Notes under the pieces: generated by a model | Told to the model about the DNA's origin: nothing | The model's input: only the letters and a program-made list of their open reading frames with translations | Database searches by the model: none | Shown here: positions 1-9,061 of the stretch, one piece after another | How positions within the stretch are numbered: position 1 is the first letter of the stretch | How the letters are laid out: every line of letters begins with the position of its first letter | Made by a program: the position numbers and the translations under genes | Source of the DNA: Ophiothrix spiculata | Taxonomy: Eukaryota > Echinodermata > Ophiuroidea > Amphilepidida > Ophiotrichidae | NCBI GenBank assembly: GCA_000969725.1 | Contig: JXSR01S008738.1 | Reading direction: 5' to 3' (one strand) | Length of the DNA stretch: 31,840 nucleotides

Positions 1-1725
1 ATCCAATTTTATATTAAACTTGGGTGAAGGGACCAGGGCCACCTCCCATTTATGTCACCTGACCCATGACCCCTCAAAGGTCACGGGGTCAAAAACTTGA
101 TTTTCACGAAAAAAGTTTCAACTCATGTACATTACATGGTATGTTCCTGAAATTTGGGGACATGAAACCTCTTGACATTGTCCACAAAAGTTATCGGATG
201 AAAAAAATATCTGGGGTCAAATAAAAAGGTCAAATTCTCAACTTTGTCCGATTTCAACGTTTGAGGTGTCAAATTGTTTGTCTTGGACCAACGATCAAAA
301 GTGTCCATAGTGACCCCATTGCCCGACCCTTCCTTGGGGGTCAGTGGTCAAAAGAAAGGTAAATGGAAAGGTCAAATTTTCAACTTTGTCCGATTTCGAC
401 GTTTGAGGTGTCAAATTGTTCATCTTGGACCAACGATCAAAAGTGTCTATAATGACCCCATCGCCCGACCCTTCCTTGGGGTCAAAGGTCAAAAGAAAGG
501 TCAAATTTTCAACTTTGTCTGATTTCGACGTTTGAAATGTCAAATTGTTTGTCTTGGTCCAACGATCAAAAGTGTCCACAGCGACCCCATTGTCCGACCC
601 TTTCCTGGGGGTCAAAGGTCTAAAGAAAGGTCGAATTTTCAACTTTACTCGATTTCAAAGATTATGGTGTCAAATTGTTCGCCTTGGAACAGCGATCAAA
701 AGAATCCATGGTGACCCCGTCACTTGACCTTTCCTTGGGGGTTAAAGGTCAAAAGAAAGGTCAAATTTTCAATTTTTCAACTTTATCCGATTTCAACGTT
801 TAAGATGTCAAATTGTTCATCCTGGAGCAACGATCAAAAGTGTCCATGGTGACCCCATCGTCCGACCCTTCTTTAGAGGTCAAAGGTCAAAATAAAGGTC
901 AATTGAAAGGTCAAATTTTCAACTTTGTCCGATTTCAACGTTTAAGATGTCAAATTGTTCGTCCTGGACCAACGATTAAAAGTGTCAATGGTGACCTCAT
1001 CGCCCGACCTTTCCCCAGGGGTCAAAGGTCAAATTCTCAACTTTGTCCAATTTCCAAAGTTCAGGTGTCAAATTGTTTGTCTTAGACCAACGATCAAAGT
1101 GTCCATGGTGACCCCGTCGTCCGACCCTTCCTTAGGGGTCAAAGGTCAATGGAAAGGTCAAATTTTCAACTTTGTCCGATTTCAATGTTTAAAGTGTCAA
1201 ATTGTTCGTTCTGGACCAACGATCAAAAGAATCCATGGTGACCCCGTCGTCAAATTTTCAACCTTGTCCAATTTCAATGGTTAACGTGTCAAATCATTCG
1301 TCTTAGACCAGCCATCGAAAGTGTCAATGGTGACGCCGTAGCCCGACCTTTCCTTAGGGGCCAAAGGTCAAAAAAGGTCAAAATTTTAACTTTGTCCAAT
1401 TTCAAATGTTAAGGTGTCAAATTGTTCGTTCTGGACCAACGATCAAAAGAATCCATGGTGACCAGCCATCAAAAGTGTCAATAGTGACCCCATTTAACGA
1501 CCTTTCCTTAGGTGTCAAAGGTCAAAAGAAAGGTTTTTTTTAATTTTCATTTTATTTTATATCACATTTCTTGTCAACATAAACACATTTTAGAAATTAT
1601 AGGGCTTCAACAGGGGATCAAAGGTCTAATTTTCTAATTTCCAAGTACAAGGTGACATATTTATTCCACACATGAAAATGGAAATTGGCAGGGTCTCTGT
1701 CACTTCAGGGACAGTTCAGTTCTAG
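1..1725 (+). mobile_element. Helitron-like non-autonomous element, copy 1 (5' end cut by window)
   Basis: The opening bases match the head of the second copy from about 1796 onward (shared phrase acttgggtgaagggaccagg), so this copy begins before the window. It consists of a leader (1-227), an array of about 130-bp units (228-1540) and a tail. The tail ends with an imperfect hairpin at 1697-1714 (ctgtc...gacag) and then CTAG at 1722-1725, followed by T. A short 3' hairpin 8-12 bases before a terminal CTRR and a T target is the known signature of Helitrons. No Rep/helicase coding is visible, so the element would be non-autonomous. The superfamily call is an inference from the 3' end and from recurrence of the same tail at 3485 and 16837. 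Confidence 0.55.
228..1540 (+). repeat. Minisatellite array 1, about 130-bp units
   Basis: The anchor acgatcaaaa (or a one-base variant) recurs at 291, 433, 562, 692, 830, 972, 1090, 1219, 1311 and 1439. The units are mostly 118-142 bp, with one shortened to about 92 bp. Each unit has a core caaattttcaactttgtccg, a middle gatcaaaagtgtccatggtg, and an end rich in ggtcaaaggtcaaaag. Unit lengths differ by small insertions of extra aaaggtcaa blocks. Open frames seen here on both strands come from the periodic sequence and are not genes. Confidence 0.9.
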
Positions 1726-1763
1726 TTCTTTCTTCTTTCTTCTTCTGGCAACACTTTGATTAT
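1726..1763. repeat. Pyrimidine-rich spacer between the two Helitron-like copies
   Basis: A short TTC-rich stretch (tctttcttctttcttcttct) followed by about 18 bases separates the CTAG end of copy 1 from the leader of copy 2. The two elements are therefore almost directly head to tail. Part of this spacer could belong to the 5' end of copy 2, because the exact 5' TC border is not certain. Confidence 0.5.
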
Positions 1764-1925
1764 GTCTTATATCTCCGGCATACAGTGACTGATTTTGACC
1801 AAACTTGGGTGAAGGGACCAGGGCCACCTCCTATTTATGTCACCTGACCCCTGACCCCTCAAAGGTCACATAGGGGTCACGGGTCAAAAACTTGATTTTC
1901 ACGAAAAAGTTTCAACTGAATTACG

Positions 1926-1953
1926 TTTTATTTATTTATTTATTTATTTATTG
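1926..1953 (+). repeat. (TTTA)n microsatellite
   Basis: About seven TTTA units lie inside the leader of Helitron-like copy 2. They are absent from the corresponding part of copy 1. Confidence 0.85.
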
Positions 1954-1979
1954 ACATCTTTAAAGAGGGTAGCCTTATC

Positions 1980-2056
1980 ATGGTATGGTCCTGAACGTTA
2001 CATGGAATGGTCCTGAACGTTACATGGAATGGTCCTGAACGTTACATGGAATGGTC
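1980..2056 (+). repeat. 22-bp tandem repeat, about 3.5 copies
   Basis: The unit tggaatggtcctgaacgtta plus two bases repeats three to four times. Copy 1 has a single equivalent (catggtatgttcctgaaatt), so this is a local expansion of leader sequence. Confidence 0.85.
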
Positions 2057-2154
2057 CTGAAATTGGGGGACATGAAACTTCTTGACATTGTCTACAAAAT
2101 TTATTGGATGACAAAAATATCTGGGGTCATATGGGGTCACAGAGGTCAAATAAA

Positions 2155-3420
2155 AAAAGGTCAAATTTTCAACTTTGTCCGATTTCGACATTTGAGTTGT
2201 CAAATTGTTCATCTTGGACCAACGATCAAAAGTGTCTATAGTGACCCCATTGCCCGACCCTTCCTTGGGGTTCAGTGGTCAAAAGAAAGATCAATGAAAA
2301 GGTCAAATTTTCAACTTTGTCCGATTTCGACGTTTGGGGTGTCAAATTATTCGTCTTGGATCAACGATCAAACGTGTCCATGGTGACCCCATCGTCCGAC
2401 CCTGCCTTGGGGGTCAAAGGTCAAAAGAAAGGTCAATGGAGAGTTCAAATTTTCAACTTTGTCCGATTTCGAAGTTTGAGGTGTCAAATTGTTCGTCTTG
2501 GACCAACGATCAAAAGTGTCCATGGTGACCCCACTGCCCAACCCTTCCATGGGGTCAAAGGTCAAAAGAAAGGTCAAATTTTCAACTTTGTCTGATTTCG
2601 ACATTTGAGATGTTAAATTGTTTGTCTTGGTCCAACGATCAAAAGCACAGTGGATCAAAAGTGTCCACAGTAACTCCATCGCCCGACCCTTCCTTAGGGG
2701 TCAAAGGTCAAAAGAAAGGTCAAATTTTCAACTTTATTCGATTTCAAAGATTATGGTGTCAAATTGTTCGTCTTGGAACAGCGATCAAAAATGTCCATGG
2801 TGACCCCGTCACTTGACCTTTCACTTGACCTTTCCTTGGGGGTTAAAGGTCAAATTTTCAATTTTGTTCAATTTTGAAGATTAAGGCGTCAAATTGTTCG
2901 TTTTGGACCAGCGATCAAAACCGTCAATGGTGATCCCGTCGTACGCCCTTTCCCTCTGAGTCAAAGGTCAAAAGAAAGGTCAAATTTTCAACTTTGTCCG
3001 ATTTCGATGTTTGAGGTTTCAAAATGTTTGTCTCGGACCAACGATCAAAAGTGTCCATGCCTACCCCTTCCTTGGGGGTCAAAGGTCAAAAGAAAGGTAA
3101 ATGGAAAGGTCAAATTTGTTTAACTTTGTCAAATTGTAAAGGTTAAGGTGTCAAATTGTTCGTCTTGGACGAACGATCAAAATTGTCAATGGTGACCCCA
3201 TCGGCCGACCCTTTCTTGGGGGTCAAAAGTGTGACCCCGTCACCTTACGTTTCGTTGGGGTCAAAGGTCAAAAGAAATGTCAAATTTTTAACTTTGTTCG
3301 ATTTTAATGTTTAAGTTGTCATATTGTTTGTCTTGAACCAGCAGTCAAAAGTGTCAATGCTGACCCCATAGCTCGATTTTTCTCTGGGGGCCTAAGGTCA
3401 AAAGAAAGGTCAAATTGTCA
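2155..3420 (+). repeat. Minisatellite array 2, about 130-bp units
   Basis: These are the same units as array 1, with anchors near 2222, 2364, 2506, 2634, 2782, 2909, 3045 and 3174. Units toward the 3' end are more divergent. Several end in GGGTCAAAGGTCA (2411, 2552, 2698, 3076, 3258). The high similarity to array 1 suggests common origin followed by separate gains and losses of units. Confidence 0.9.
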
Positions 3421-3485
3421 AATCACCTCCAAGGAAAAAAACAGAGGCAGGGTCAGTGTCACTGCAGTGACACAGTCCTGTCTAG

Positions 3486-3981
3486 TTTGGATTGTTTCGA
3501 AGTTCAAAGAGAGATTGAATACGGCACATTAAATTGCCAGACAAAATTTGAAGGAAGCTCAAACTAAAATGAAGAGATGGTATGATGAAGATGCCAAAGG
3601 TAGGGTGTTTGAACCAGGTGATAAAGTCTTAGTTTTATTTCCGATTCCTGGACATTCTCTTCAAGCAATGATCCATGGTCCATATACAGTTGAGTCTAGA
3701 CAGTGTGAAGTGAATTATGCACTAGTTATGATACAAAACTAGTGCGCTCTGTTAGTTTGAATGATTCTAATCATGATGATACTGAGGAATGTAATTATGA
3801 CAACAGAAGAGATAAACCCCTAGATTATCCAATCAAATTGCAGAATTCTAATGTTCTCAACAATTCAAGTGAGAAATTAAGCCATCTTTCAGATTCACAT
3901 TGCTCTGAGATAACACAATTGATTAATGACAAGGAGGAAATTGTCCCTGATGTTCCATATGATGAAAATAAAAATGAAAGA
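3486..3981 (+). pseudogene. Gmr1-like Ty3/Gypsy pol remnant: integrase C-terminus and pre-RT segment
   Basis: The frame through 3494-3742 reads VSKFKERLNT, a stop codon near 3530, then LKEAQTKMKRWYDEDAK and FEPGDKVLVL...GPYTVE. This is the C-terminal GPY/F module of Ty3/Gypsy integrases, which ends the integrase and contributes to target binding. After a frame break at about 3730, a second frame (3742-3981) carries a weak pre-RT signature, HLSDSHCSEITQLIND...VPDVP, of the kind found just upstream of Ty3/Gypsy reverse transcriptase. Integrase lying before RT is the Gmr1 (copia-like) order known in deuterostome Ty3/Gypsy elements. Stops and the frame break show it is dead. The family assignment rests on motifs only. 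Confidence 0.75.
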
Positions 3982-4455
3982 TTAAGGTGTTTGGTCCACG
4001 CGCCGTTCACGCGTACCAGTACGCACCCGTTTCCGAGTTGGTAAGTCCCGCCATACGCATGCGCATATTCTCTGAGTAGTGTTTTGAAGCTAAAAATGGC
4101 CATATTTTCGTATTTTTCTGGAAAATTAGGTCCGTGACCCCCAATTTTTATTTTTTTATTTGAAAGAACATACTTGTGCGCAACTTTTATAAAAAAAATT
4201 AACAAAATTACTCGAGCAGATTTTTTGAATCAACACTAAATAATTTCACTTTTGCCACATTTCCCATAGACCCCTGTACTAATTTGTCCCCCAAAACCTC
4301 CAAAAATGGTGTTTTTAAACAGACTCTCATGCAAAAACAAGTCCCGTACCCCCAAATTTTTATTTTAAAAATCGGTTCTACATCGATAAAATATCATTCA
4401 TGCCGATTTATACAAAAATTGCTCGAGCGGATCTCCCATGGACCAAACACCTTAA
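3982..4455. mobile_element. TTAA-flanked MITE inside the Gypsy remnant
   Basis: The ends are perfect inverted repeats: TTAAGGTGTTTGGTCC (3982-3997) and its complement (4440-4455). They are best read as a TTAA target duplication plus a 12-bp TIR, which is the piggyBac/Kolobok type of target. The interior holds a tandem duplication of about 211 bp: tccgtgacccccaattttta near 4130 recurs near 4341, and the ctcgagcrgat words near 4212 and 4423 keep the same spacing. There is no coding capacity. The insertion separates the pre-RT and RNase H parts of the Gypsy fragment. Confidence 0.75.
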
Positions 4456-4595
4456 TAAGGTGAAGCTTGACCTTGCAGGAATATAATCTGGACAACAAAC
4501 ATATTATTAAGGGGAAAGACAATGTGATGGCCGCTGCTTTGTCAAGAGTTGAGAAGTTAAATACAGTCAGTGCAGCGGTCATCAAAGGTCACTAG
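4456..4595 (+). pseudogene. Gmr1-like Ty3/Gypsy RNase H C-terminal remnant
   Basis: From about 4470 the frame reads TLQEYNLDNKHIIKGKDNVM, then AAALSRVEKLN, to a stop at 4593-4595. The pattern of a tryptophan/leucine-rich strand, 'H.I.GK.N..AD.LSR' and then the end of pol is the C-terminus of Ty3/Gypsy RNase H. The usual aspartate of 'NVMADALSR' is alanine here. The RT proper and most of RNase H are missing, so a deletion occurred before or with the MITE insertion. Its position downstream of the integrase end supports the PR-IN-RT-RH order. Confidence 0.75.
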
Positions 4596-4857
4596 GAAAT
4601 GCATTGGGTTGTTTTTCAGGATGGTTCAGGACCTATAGATTTCGCCAAAATGCGCCTAAAATAAAATTCTCAAATTAATACATCTGTCACAAAATTGGAG
4701 AAACTAACTATACAGTTTTATAGTTAAAGGGTCATTTAAGATGTTTATTATGATAATTTCTTCTAAAGTGGCATTTTTCAAGTAAAAAATGGAACTTAAG
4801 AATGGTGAAATTGCGTTTGTACATAATTTTGTATATACTGAGCCCACACAAAAACAT
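4596..4857. other. No feature recognised
   Basis: AT-rich sequence. It could include the decayed 3' LTR expected after the RNase H remnant, but no repeat pair is visible in the window to support that. Confidence 0.5.
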
Positions 4858-5170
4858 TGTGTTTGAGAAAGTCAAGACCACGCTTTTAAAGAATCTTCTC
4901 AATTTTAAACTGTCCAAAACCTGAACACGCCATTGAAATTACATATAAAGTCTCGCGCCCATGATAAACCACATGCCTGGTCAGACACGTAGAAAAAGCC
5001 TTTTATTAAAAAATGCGTAATGTCATAATGGTCATGTACACTCAAGGCTGACTGGGTATGATTGTGTGCTATATCTTGTATAATTTCAATGGCGTGTTAA
5101 GTTTTAGGATTTAGGACAGTTTTAAACTGAGATGATTTTTTAAAAGCGTGGTCTTGACTTTCTCAAACAA
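4858..5170. mobile_element. Foldback/MITE element with about 90-bp inverted arms
   Basis: The left arm (4858-4947) contains tttgagaaagtcaagaccac and aacacgccattgaaatta. Both recur in reverse complement in the right arm (5077-5170). The arms are close to identical apart from small indels and enclose about 130 bp. There is no coding. Confidence 0.8.
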
Positions 5171-5362
5171 TTTCGAGTCTTAACGCACACAGACTTTTAT
5201 CTTGAAAAATAATCAAAGTATCATGTAATGATTTTCTATTTGATTGACTAGTCAATGTTGCTCTCTTGCAATTGAACTTGCTTAACTCGGTATCATGTTT
5301 GTATTTTGCATTTTGAAATGATTTCTTATGGTTCCGGTATTGTATAGTTTCAGACTTTAACA

Positions 5363-5728
5363 TGTTGATTATATACTTTGAAAATATCTTAGGATCGCGC
5401 GGATTTCGCAGCGGTATACTGTAAGTTTATTACATAATTTTTAGACAAAGTTGTGAAGAGAATTAAAAGTGAGTATAATTAAACTGTAAATAATTTGTTA
5501 GATTTTGAATCGAGCACAGTGTATTTGTTTGTTTTATTTAAGAACCCGCGAGGTGATTTTAGAAATACACTGTGTTTTATTCAAAATCTAACAAATGACT
5601 TACAGTTTAATAACACTCGTTTTAATTCCGTCTACAAATTATTTTATCAACTTAATGTTATGTAATTAACCTACAGAAAAACGCTGCGTAATCTGTCCGA
5701 TCCTAGGATAATTCCAAGATATATAATC
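5363..5728. mobile_element. Long imperfect palindrome (foldback element)
   Basis: The two halves are reverse complements over most of their length. The inner arms 5461-5530 and 5559-5627 share ttgttagattttgaat and acagtgtattt. The outer arms share gattatat, ttaggatcg and cgcagcg (near 5366, 5390, 5408; and 5727, 5704, 5690 inverted). A short centre of about 28 bp contains acccgcgagg. The element could form a stem of about 180 bp. No ORF of note. Confidence 0.75.
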
Positions 5729-5735
5729 CGTATGT

Positions 5736-6431
5736 GAAACACAAAAATCTTGAATGTGAATTTGCAGTATAACAAGTCCCGGAATCCAGGGGGCAAACGT
5801 ATTTATCCAAATCATTTCTCGCAAAATCCAACGGCTATTCAAAAACAATAGTCCACCAGTAACAGCAATGCACTTCTTGACTTTATAAAGTATTTAGTAT
5901 CAGAAGCTGAAAACTCTTCGATATATATAAAACACACAGGCCGTCGTTAATTGTCCAATATACCGTATAGCTAACTCCAAATTATTTCTCTTAAAAGTAT
6001 CGCCAACTCCAATCTCCATCCAAAGTATCACTAACTCCAATCTCCATTCATCTGCATAACTCCATCCAACAAATTCAAAATCCTCCAGCAGTCCTCGAGC
6101 AACTCTAACCAAGTAAATTTCACTTCTGCCCAAAAATCAGCCGGCTCAGGCCTAATTTTTTACACCCGAATTTACCCAATTATACAATTTACCGATTTTT
6201 AGCACAGTCACTGGGAATTTCATACAGTTGGTTGCAATATGTGAGTAAATATACAGATGCCTTTTATGGATTGGAAATCACCATAAAAATGCAAAATATC
6301 ATTCTGTTAGAAATTATTCCCTTTCTGTGGCAATCAAAAGATTTCAATAATTAAGTTTCTTTAATTAGAAAATTAATTAAATCAACTCTTTAAACTATAG
6401 TAAATTTTCTTTTCAAAATTTCATCCAATAG
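5736..6431. other. Unassigned AT-rich stretch with a 27-bp tandem duplication
   Basis: At about 5996-6049 the phrase aactccaatctccatc is duplicated in a 27-bp tandem arrangement. Otherwise I see nothing. The last bases form a polypyrimidine run ending in AG at 6431, the acceptor of the next exon candidate. Confidence 0.5.
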
Positions 6432-6570
6432 GGAGCGAGAGGAAAAACTGAAAAAGTTCGAAGAGGAAAGAGAAAATAGACGCCAATTGACGGAAGCACA
6501 ACACATTTGGATCGACTTCTGGTTGAGAGAACGCTGTGGCAATGATAACATAAGAGAGTACGAACCCGAG
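6432..6570 (+). CDS. Candidate coding exon A, protein not recognised
   Basis: An AG at 6430-6431 after a T-rich tract and a GT at 6571 bound an open stretch of 46 codons. It begins with the last base of a codon and ends in phase 0. It encodes a charged helix (EREEKLKKFEEERENRRQL) followed by AQHIWIDFWLRERCGNDNIR and then EYEPE, a tryptophan-containing segment that could be globular. I do not recognise the family. The next plausible exon (9088) needs one extra base from its predecessor, so either an exon lies between them, the border is different, or exon A belongs to another transcript. The composition is clearly more protein-like than its surroundings. Coding status is inferred from splice borders and amino-acid composition. 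Confidence 0.4.
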
Positions 6571-7014
6571 GTACACAAAAAAAATAAAGTGAATTCATAG
6601 GCTTGATAATTCAAATTACACAGTTCTCACTAGTCCTCAAACCAACTTATGTTACTGAAACATCGGCAACAATTATCGACAACATATTTTAACAAATTGT
6701 AATGAAAGTTTAAAAACTAGAATAATTAGACTTAGACATGTGCCAAGAGACAAAATCCCTTCCGATTGGAGCTTCACAATCCTTAAAAACTGTTTTTATC
6801 ATAACTTGAAAACTAATAAAGTAAACTACATAAATGTATACTTTTTTAGAAAGGAAATTTTACAAGAAATCCATTTGTAGCATCAAATTCAAATTTTAAG
6901 AACTCGTTTTTTAGAAACTCGTCAAAAATGAGTTAATTTGCCAAAACATTTTGAACAAGCCTAGAAAAAGTATTATTTGGCTAAATATCTTCCAAAATAT
7001 GTAAAAATCATCTA

Positions 7015-8038
7015 CACACAAAACTTTTGATGAGTCACTTGACCCATTTTTTCCATGAGTCATATGCATTATCACCCAAAACTGAATCAAACGAGTCATT
7101 AAAGACCTAAATAAAATGAACCTAAATGAACAATGAGTCAAATGTCAAGATGTTAATTGACTCACAAGAGGCCAAAGATGAGTCAAGGTCAACTTTTGAC
7201 ACATTTGATCATTCAAGCTGAGTGTTCTACCAATGCCATATTGACTCGCTTGTTGGAGAATTTTGAGTCAATAACGACTTTTGACTCATTTACATAAATT
7301 ACTGAGTCAAATACGAAATTTTAAAACGAGGCTGTGGGACGGCCATTTTCTTGAACAAAAGCGTTTGTTAGTGGTTGATGACACAAAATTGTCATTTCTG
7401 TGAGCACTTTTTTGGCATTTAACACTGTCAGAAGCAGTGGCGTACCAAGGATTTTTTGAGTTGGGGGGGGGGCACAACCATCAGTTTCTCCCGAATGACC
7501 AGTGGTGGCGGAAGGTTAAACATTTAGAAAGGACAGCTGGCCGGAGGAAAAATTATGTAACTTCGAAAAATGTTGTCAATTCAGCTAAAAATTGTTTAAA
7601 AATCTTGAAATTTGCGCAAAACTTGGCAAATTTCAACTGAATATTGATTATACATGAAAGTTCTTTTTCACATTTAAATTATCAAAAACTAAGGGAAATT
7701 CAAGGTCTCACTAGCGCACGGCAAGTTTTTCAATGATTTTCAAAACATTTAAAACTGTTTTTCTTCTCTTTTCCTTTGATTTTTTTCTCTACTCCCCTTT
7801 CTTTTCTATCTTTTTTCAAATTTGAAAATGAGTCGGCTGACTCATCAGCATGAATCTCCAGATTGTCCGTCAGATGAAACATTTTGTGAATTTTAATGAG
7901 TCATGTAAGTGAGTCATTTCTCCAATGTGTCATTTGATTCATTTTTATGACTCGTTTAGTTCACGAAACGTTTCATCTGACGGACAAACTGGAGACTCAT
8001 TTTAGTGCATCACAGTGACTCATCAAAAGTTTTGTGTG
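7015..8038. mobile_element. TGAGTCA-rich TIR transposon with TA target duplication
   Basis: The termini are perfect 25-bp inverted repeats starting CACACAAAACTTTTGATGAG (7015-7039 and 8014-8038), flanked by TA on both sides (7013-7014 and 8039-8040). This is the pattern of Tc1/mariner-type non-autonomous elements. The interior is packed with TGAGTCA/TGACTCA words. A second inverted pair, tgtccgtcagatgaaac near 7864 and its complement near 7966-7983, marks an inner palindrome. A hAT-like fragment is embedded at 7434. No transposase is present. Confidence 0.8.
7434..7520 (+). mobile_element. hAT-like terminal fragment
   Basis: cagtggcgtaccaaggattt followed by a G-run and gcacaaccatcagttt closely matches the sequence at the right window edge (from 31781). 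CAGTGGCGTA(C/G)CCAGG-type ends are typical of hAT-superfamily elements. No partner terminus was found nearby, so the element's other end is lost or lies in diverged sequence. Confidence 0.55.
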
Positions 8039-8602
8039 TAAATCGATAGTTTTAGGGAATGTTTTCTCAAATTTTAATTAACTTCTTAGTTTTCACAAAA
8101 ATGACCAAACACTGCCAAAAAAAATGCTCCAAAATGCTCTAAAAAAGATTTGGACAACATTTTTCAAAACTAGGGGATTAAACAAAAAATTGAGAAAACA
8201 TTCCCTAGAACCATCGATATAGAGGACTTATTTTTCTTATATGATCTATTTTTGAACATTTGGGCCGAATAATATTTTTTCCCAGGCTTGTTCAAAACAT
8301 GTTTGGCAAAATAACTTGTTTTTGGAGAGTTACTGAAAAGCGAGTTCTTAAAACAAGAATCTGATGCTATAAATAGATCCCTTGTGAAAATCCCTTTCTA
8401 AAAATGTATACTTTTATATAGTTTACTTCATTAGTTTTCAAGTAATGATCAAAATATATTTTCAGAAATCGTGGGGCTCCGACCTCCTTTAACTTGACAA
8501 ATCGGAACAAGTTAATATATTTGACCTTTGATATTTGACCCCTTTGGACCCTATGTTACTTTTGACCCATGAAGGGTCACATGGCATGTTATTTTGGGGG
8601 TT

Positions 8603-9061
8603 TCTAATTTGGAATTTATTTCATTTTTTAGACAGAAAAAAATCAATTTTCCAATTCTTTTAAGGTATTTGAATAATTTATTTTTGAACATTTAAAAATC
8701 TGTAGCAAACACAAATCAAAACACACAATTCAATTAACTACCCCCTATCAGACTATACCATGCTGGCGAAAAATGTTTATATGTATATTCCTATACTGAA
8801 ATCTTGAGAATTACTGGGAGTAGAATTACTCCCAGGTGAATTACGACAAAATATGAACAAAACATTCGTCTTTCTAGATAGTGCTTTATCTATATGATTT
8901 GAAATTGACTTTTTTTTTTATCTCTCTTTAAAATACGGTAATTTTGATATGCAAACTCTCTAATTTGGAATTTATTTCATTTTTTAGACAGAAAAAAATC
9001 AATTTTCCAATTCTTTTAAGGTATTTGAATAATTATTTTTGAACATTTAAAATCTGTAGTA
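8603..9061 (+). repeat. Direct repeat of about 105 bp, 356 bp apart
   Basis: The stretch starting tctaatttggaatttatttc and running to ctgtag-aaa occurs at 8603-8711 and again at 8959-9061 with few differences. The second copy lies just before the acceptor of exon B, so part of the intron was duplicated. Confidence 0.85.

Larger units (their letters stand above)
1764..3485 (+). mobile_element. Helitron-like non-autonomous element, copy 2
   Basis: This copy begins near a TC dinucleotide (tcttatatctccggcatac) and shares its leader with copy 1. It carries its own 130-bp-unit array and ends with a perfect 18-base palindrome at 3456-3473 (gtgtcactgcagtgacac), eight spacer bases and CTAG at 3482-3485, followed by T. 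The 3' border is well supported because Ty3/Gypsy integrase-type coding resumes immediately after it (frame with ...VSKFKERLNT near 3494-3523), as expected for an insertion into that older element. No transposase coding is present. The 5' border is approximate. Confidence 0.6.
6766..8482. mobile_element. Nested palindromic element, outer arms
   Basis: The left arm (6766-7012) and right arm (8222-8482) are inverted copies. Shared pieces include cttgaaaactaat-aagtaaac, the gtatac box, agaactcg, and attttgaacaagcct. Inside the right part, a second small palindrome pairs atcgatagttttagggaatg (from 8042) with its complement ending near 8218. The left and right arms are separated by the TA-flanked element at 7015-8038, which inserted later. 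Confidence 0.7.

Noticed and set aside
274-2816. Many short open frames on both strands in the 130-bp arrays.
   Set aside because: They follow the periodic sequence, share peptides in several frames and have no start context or homology.
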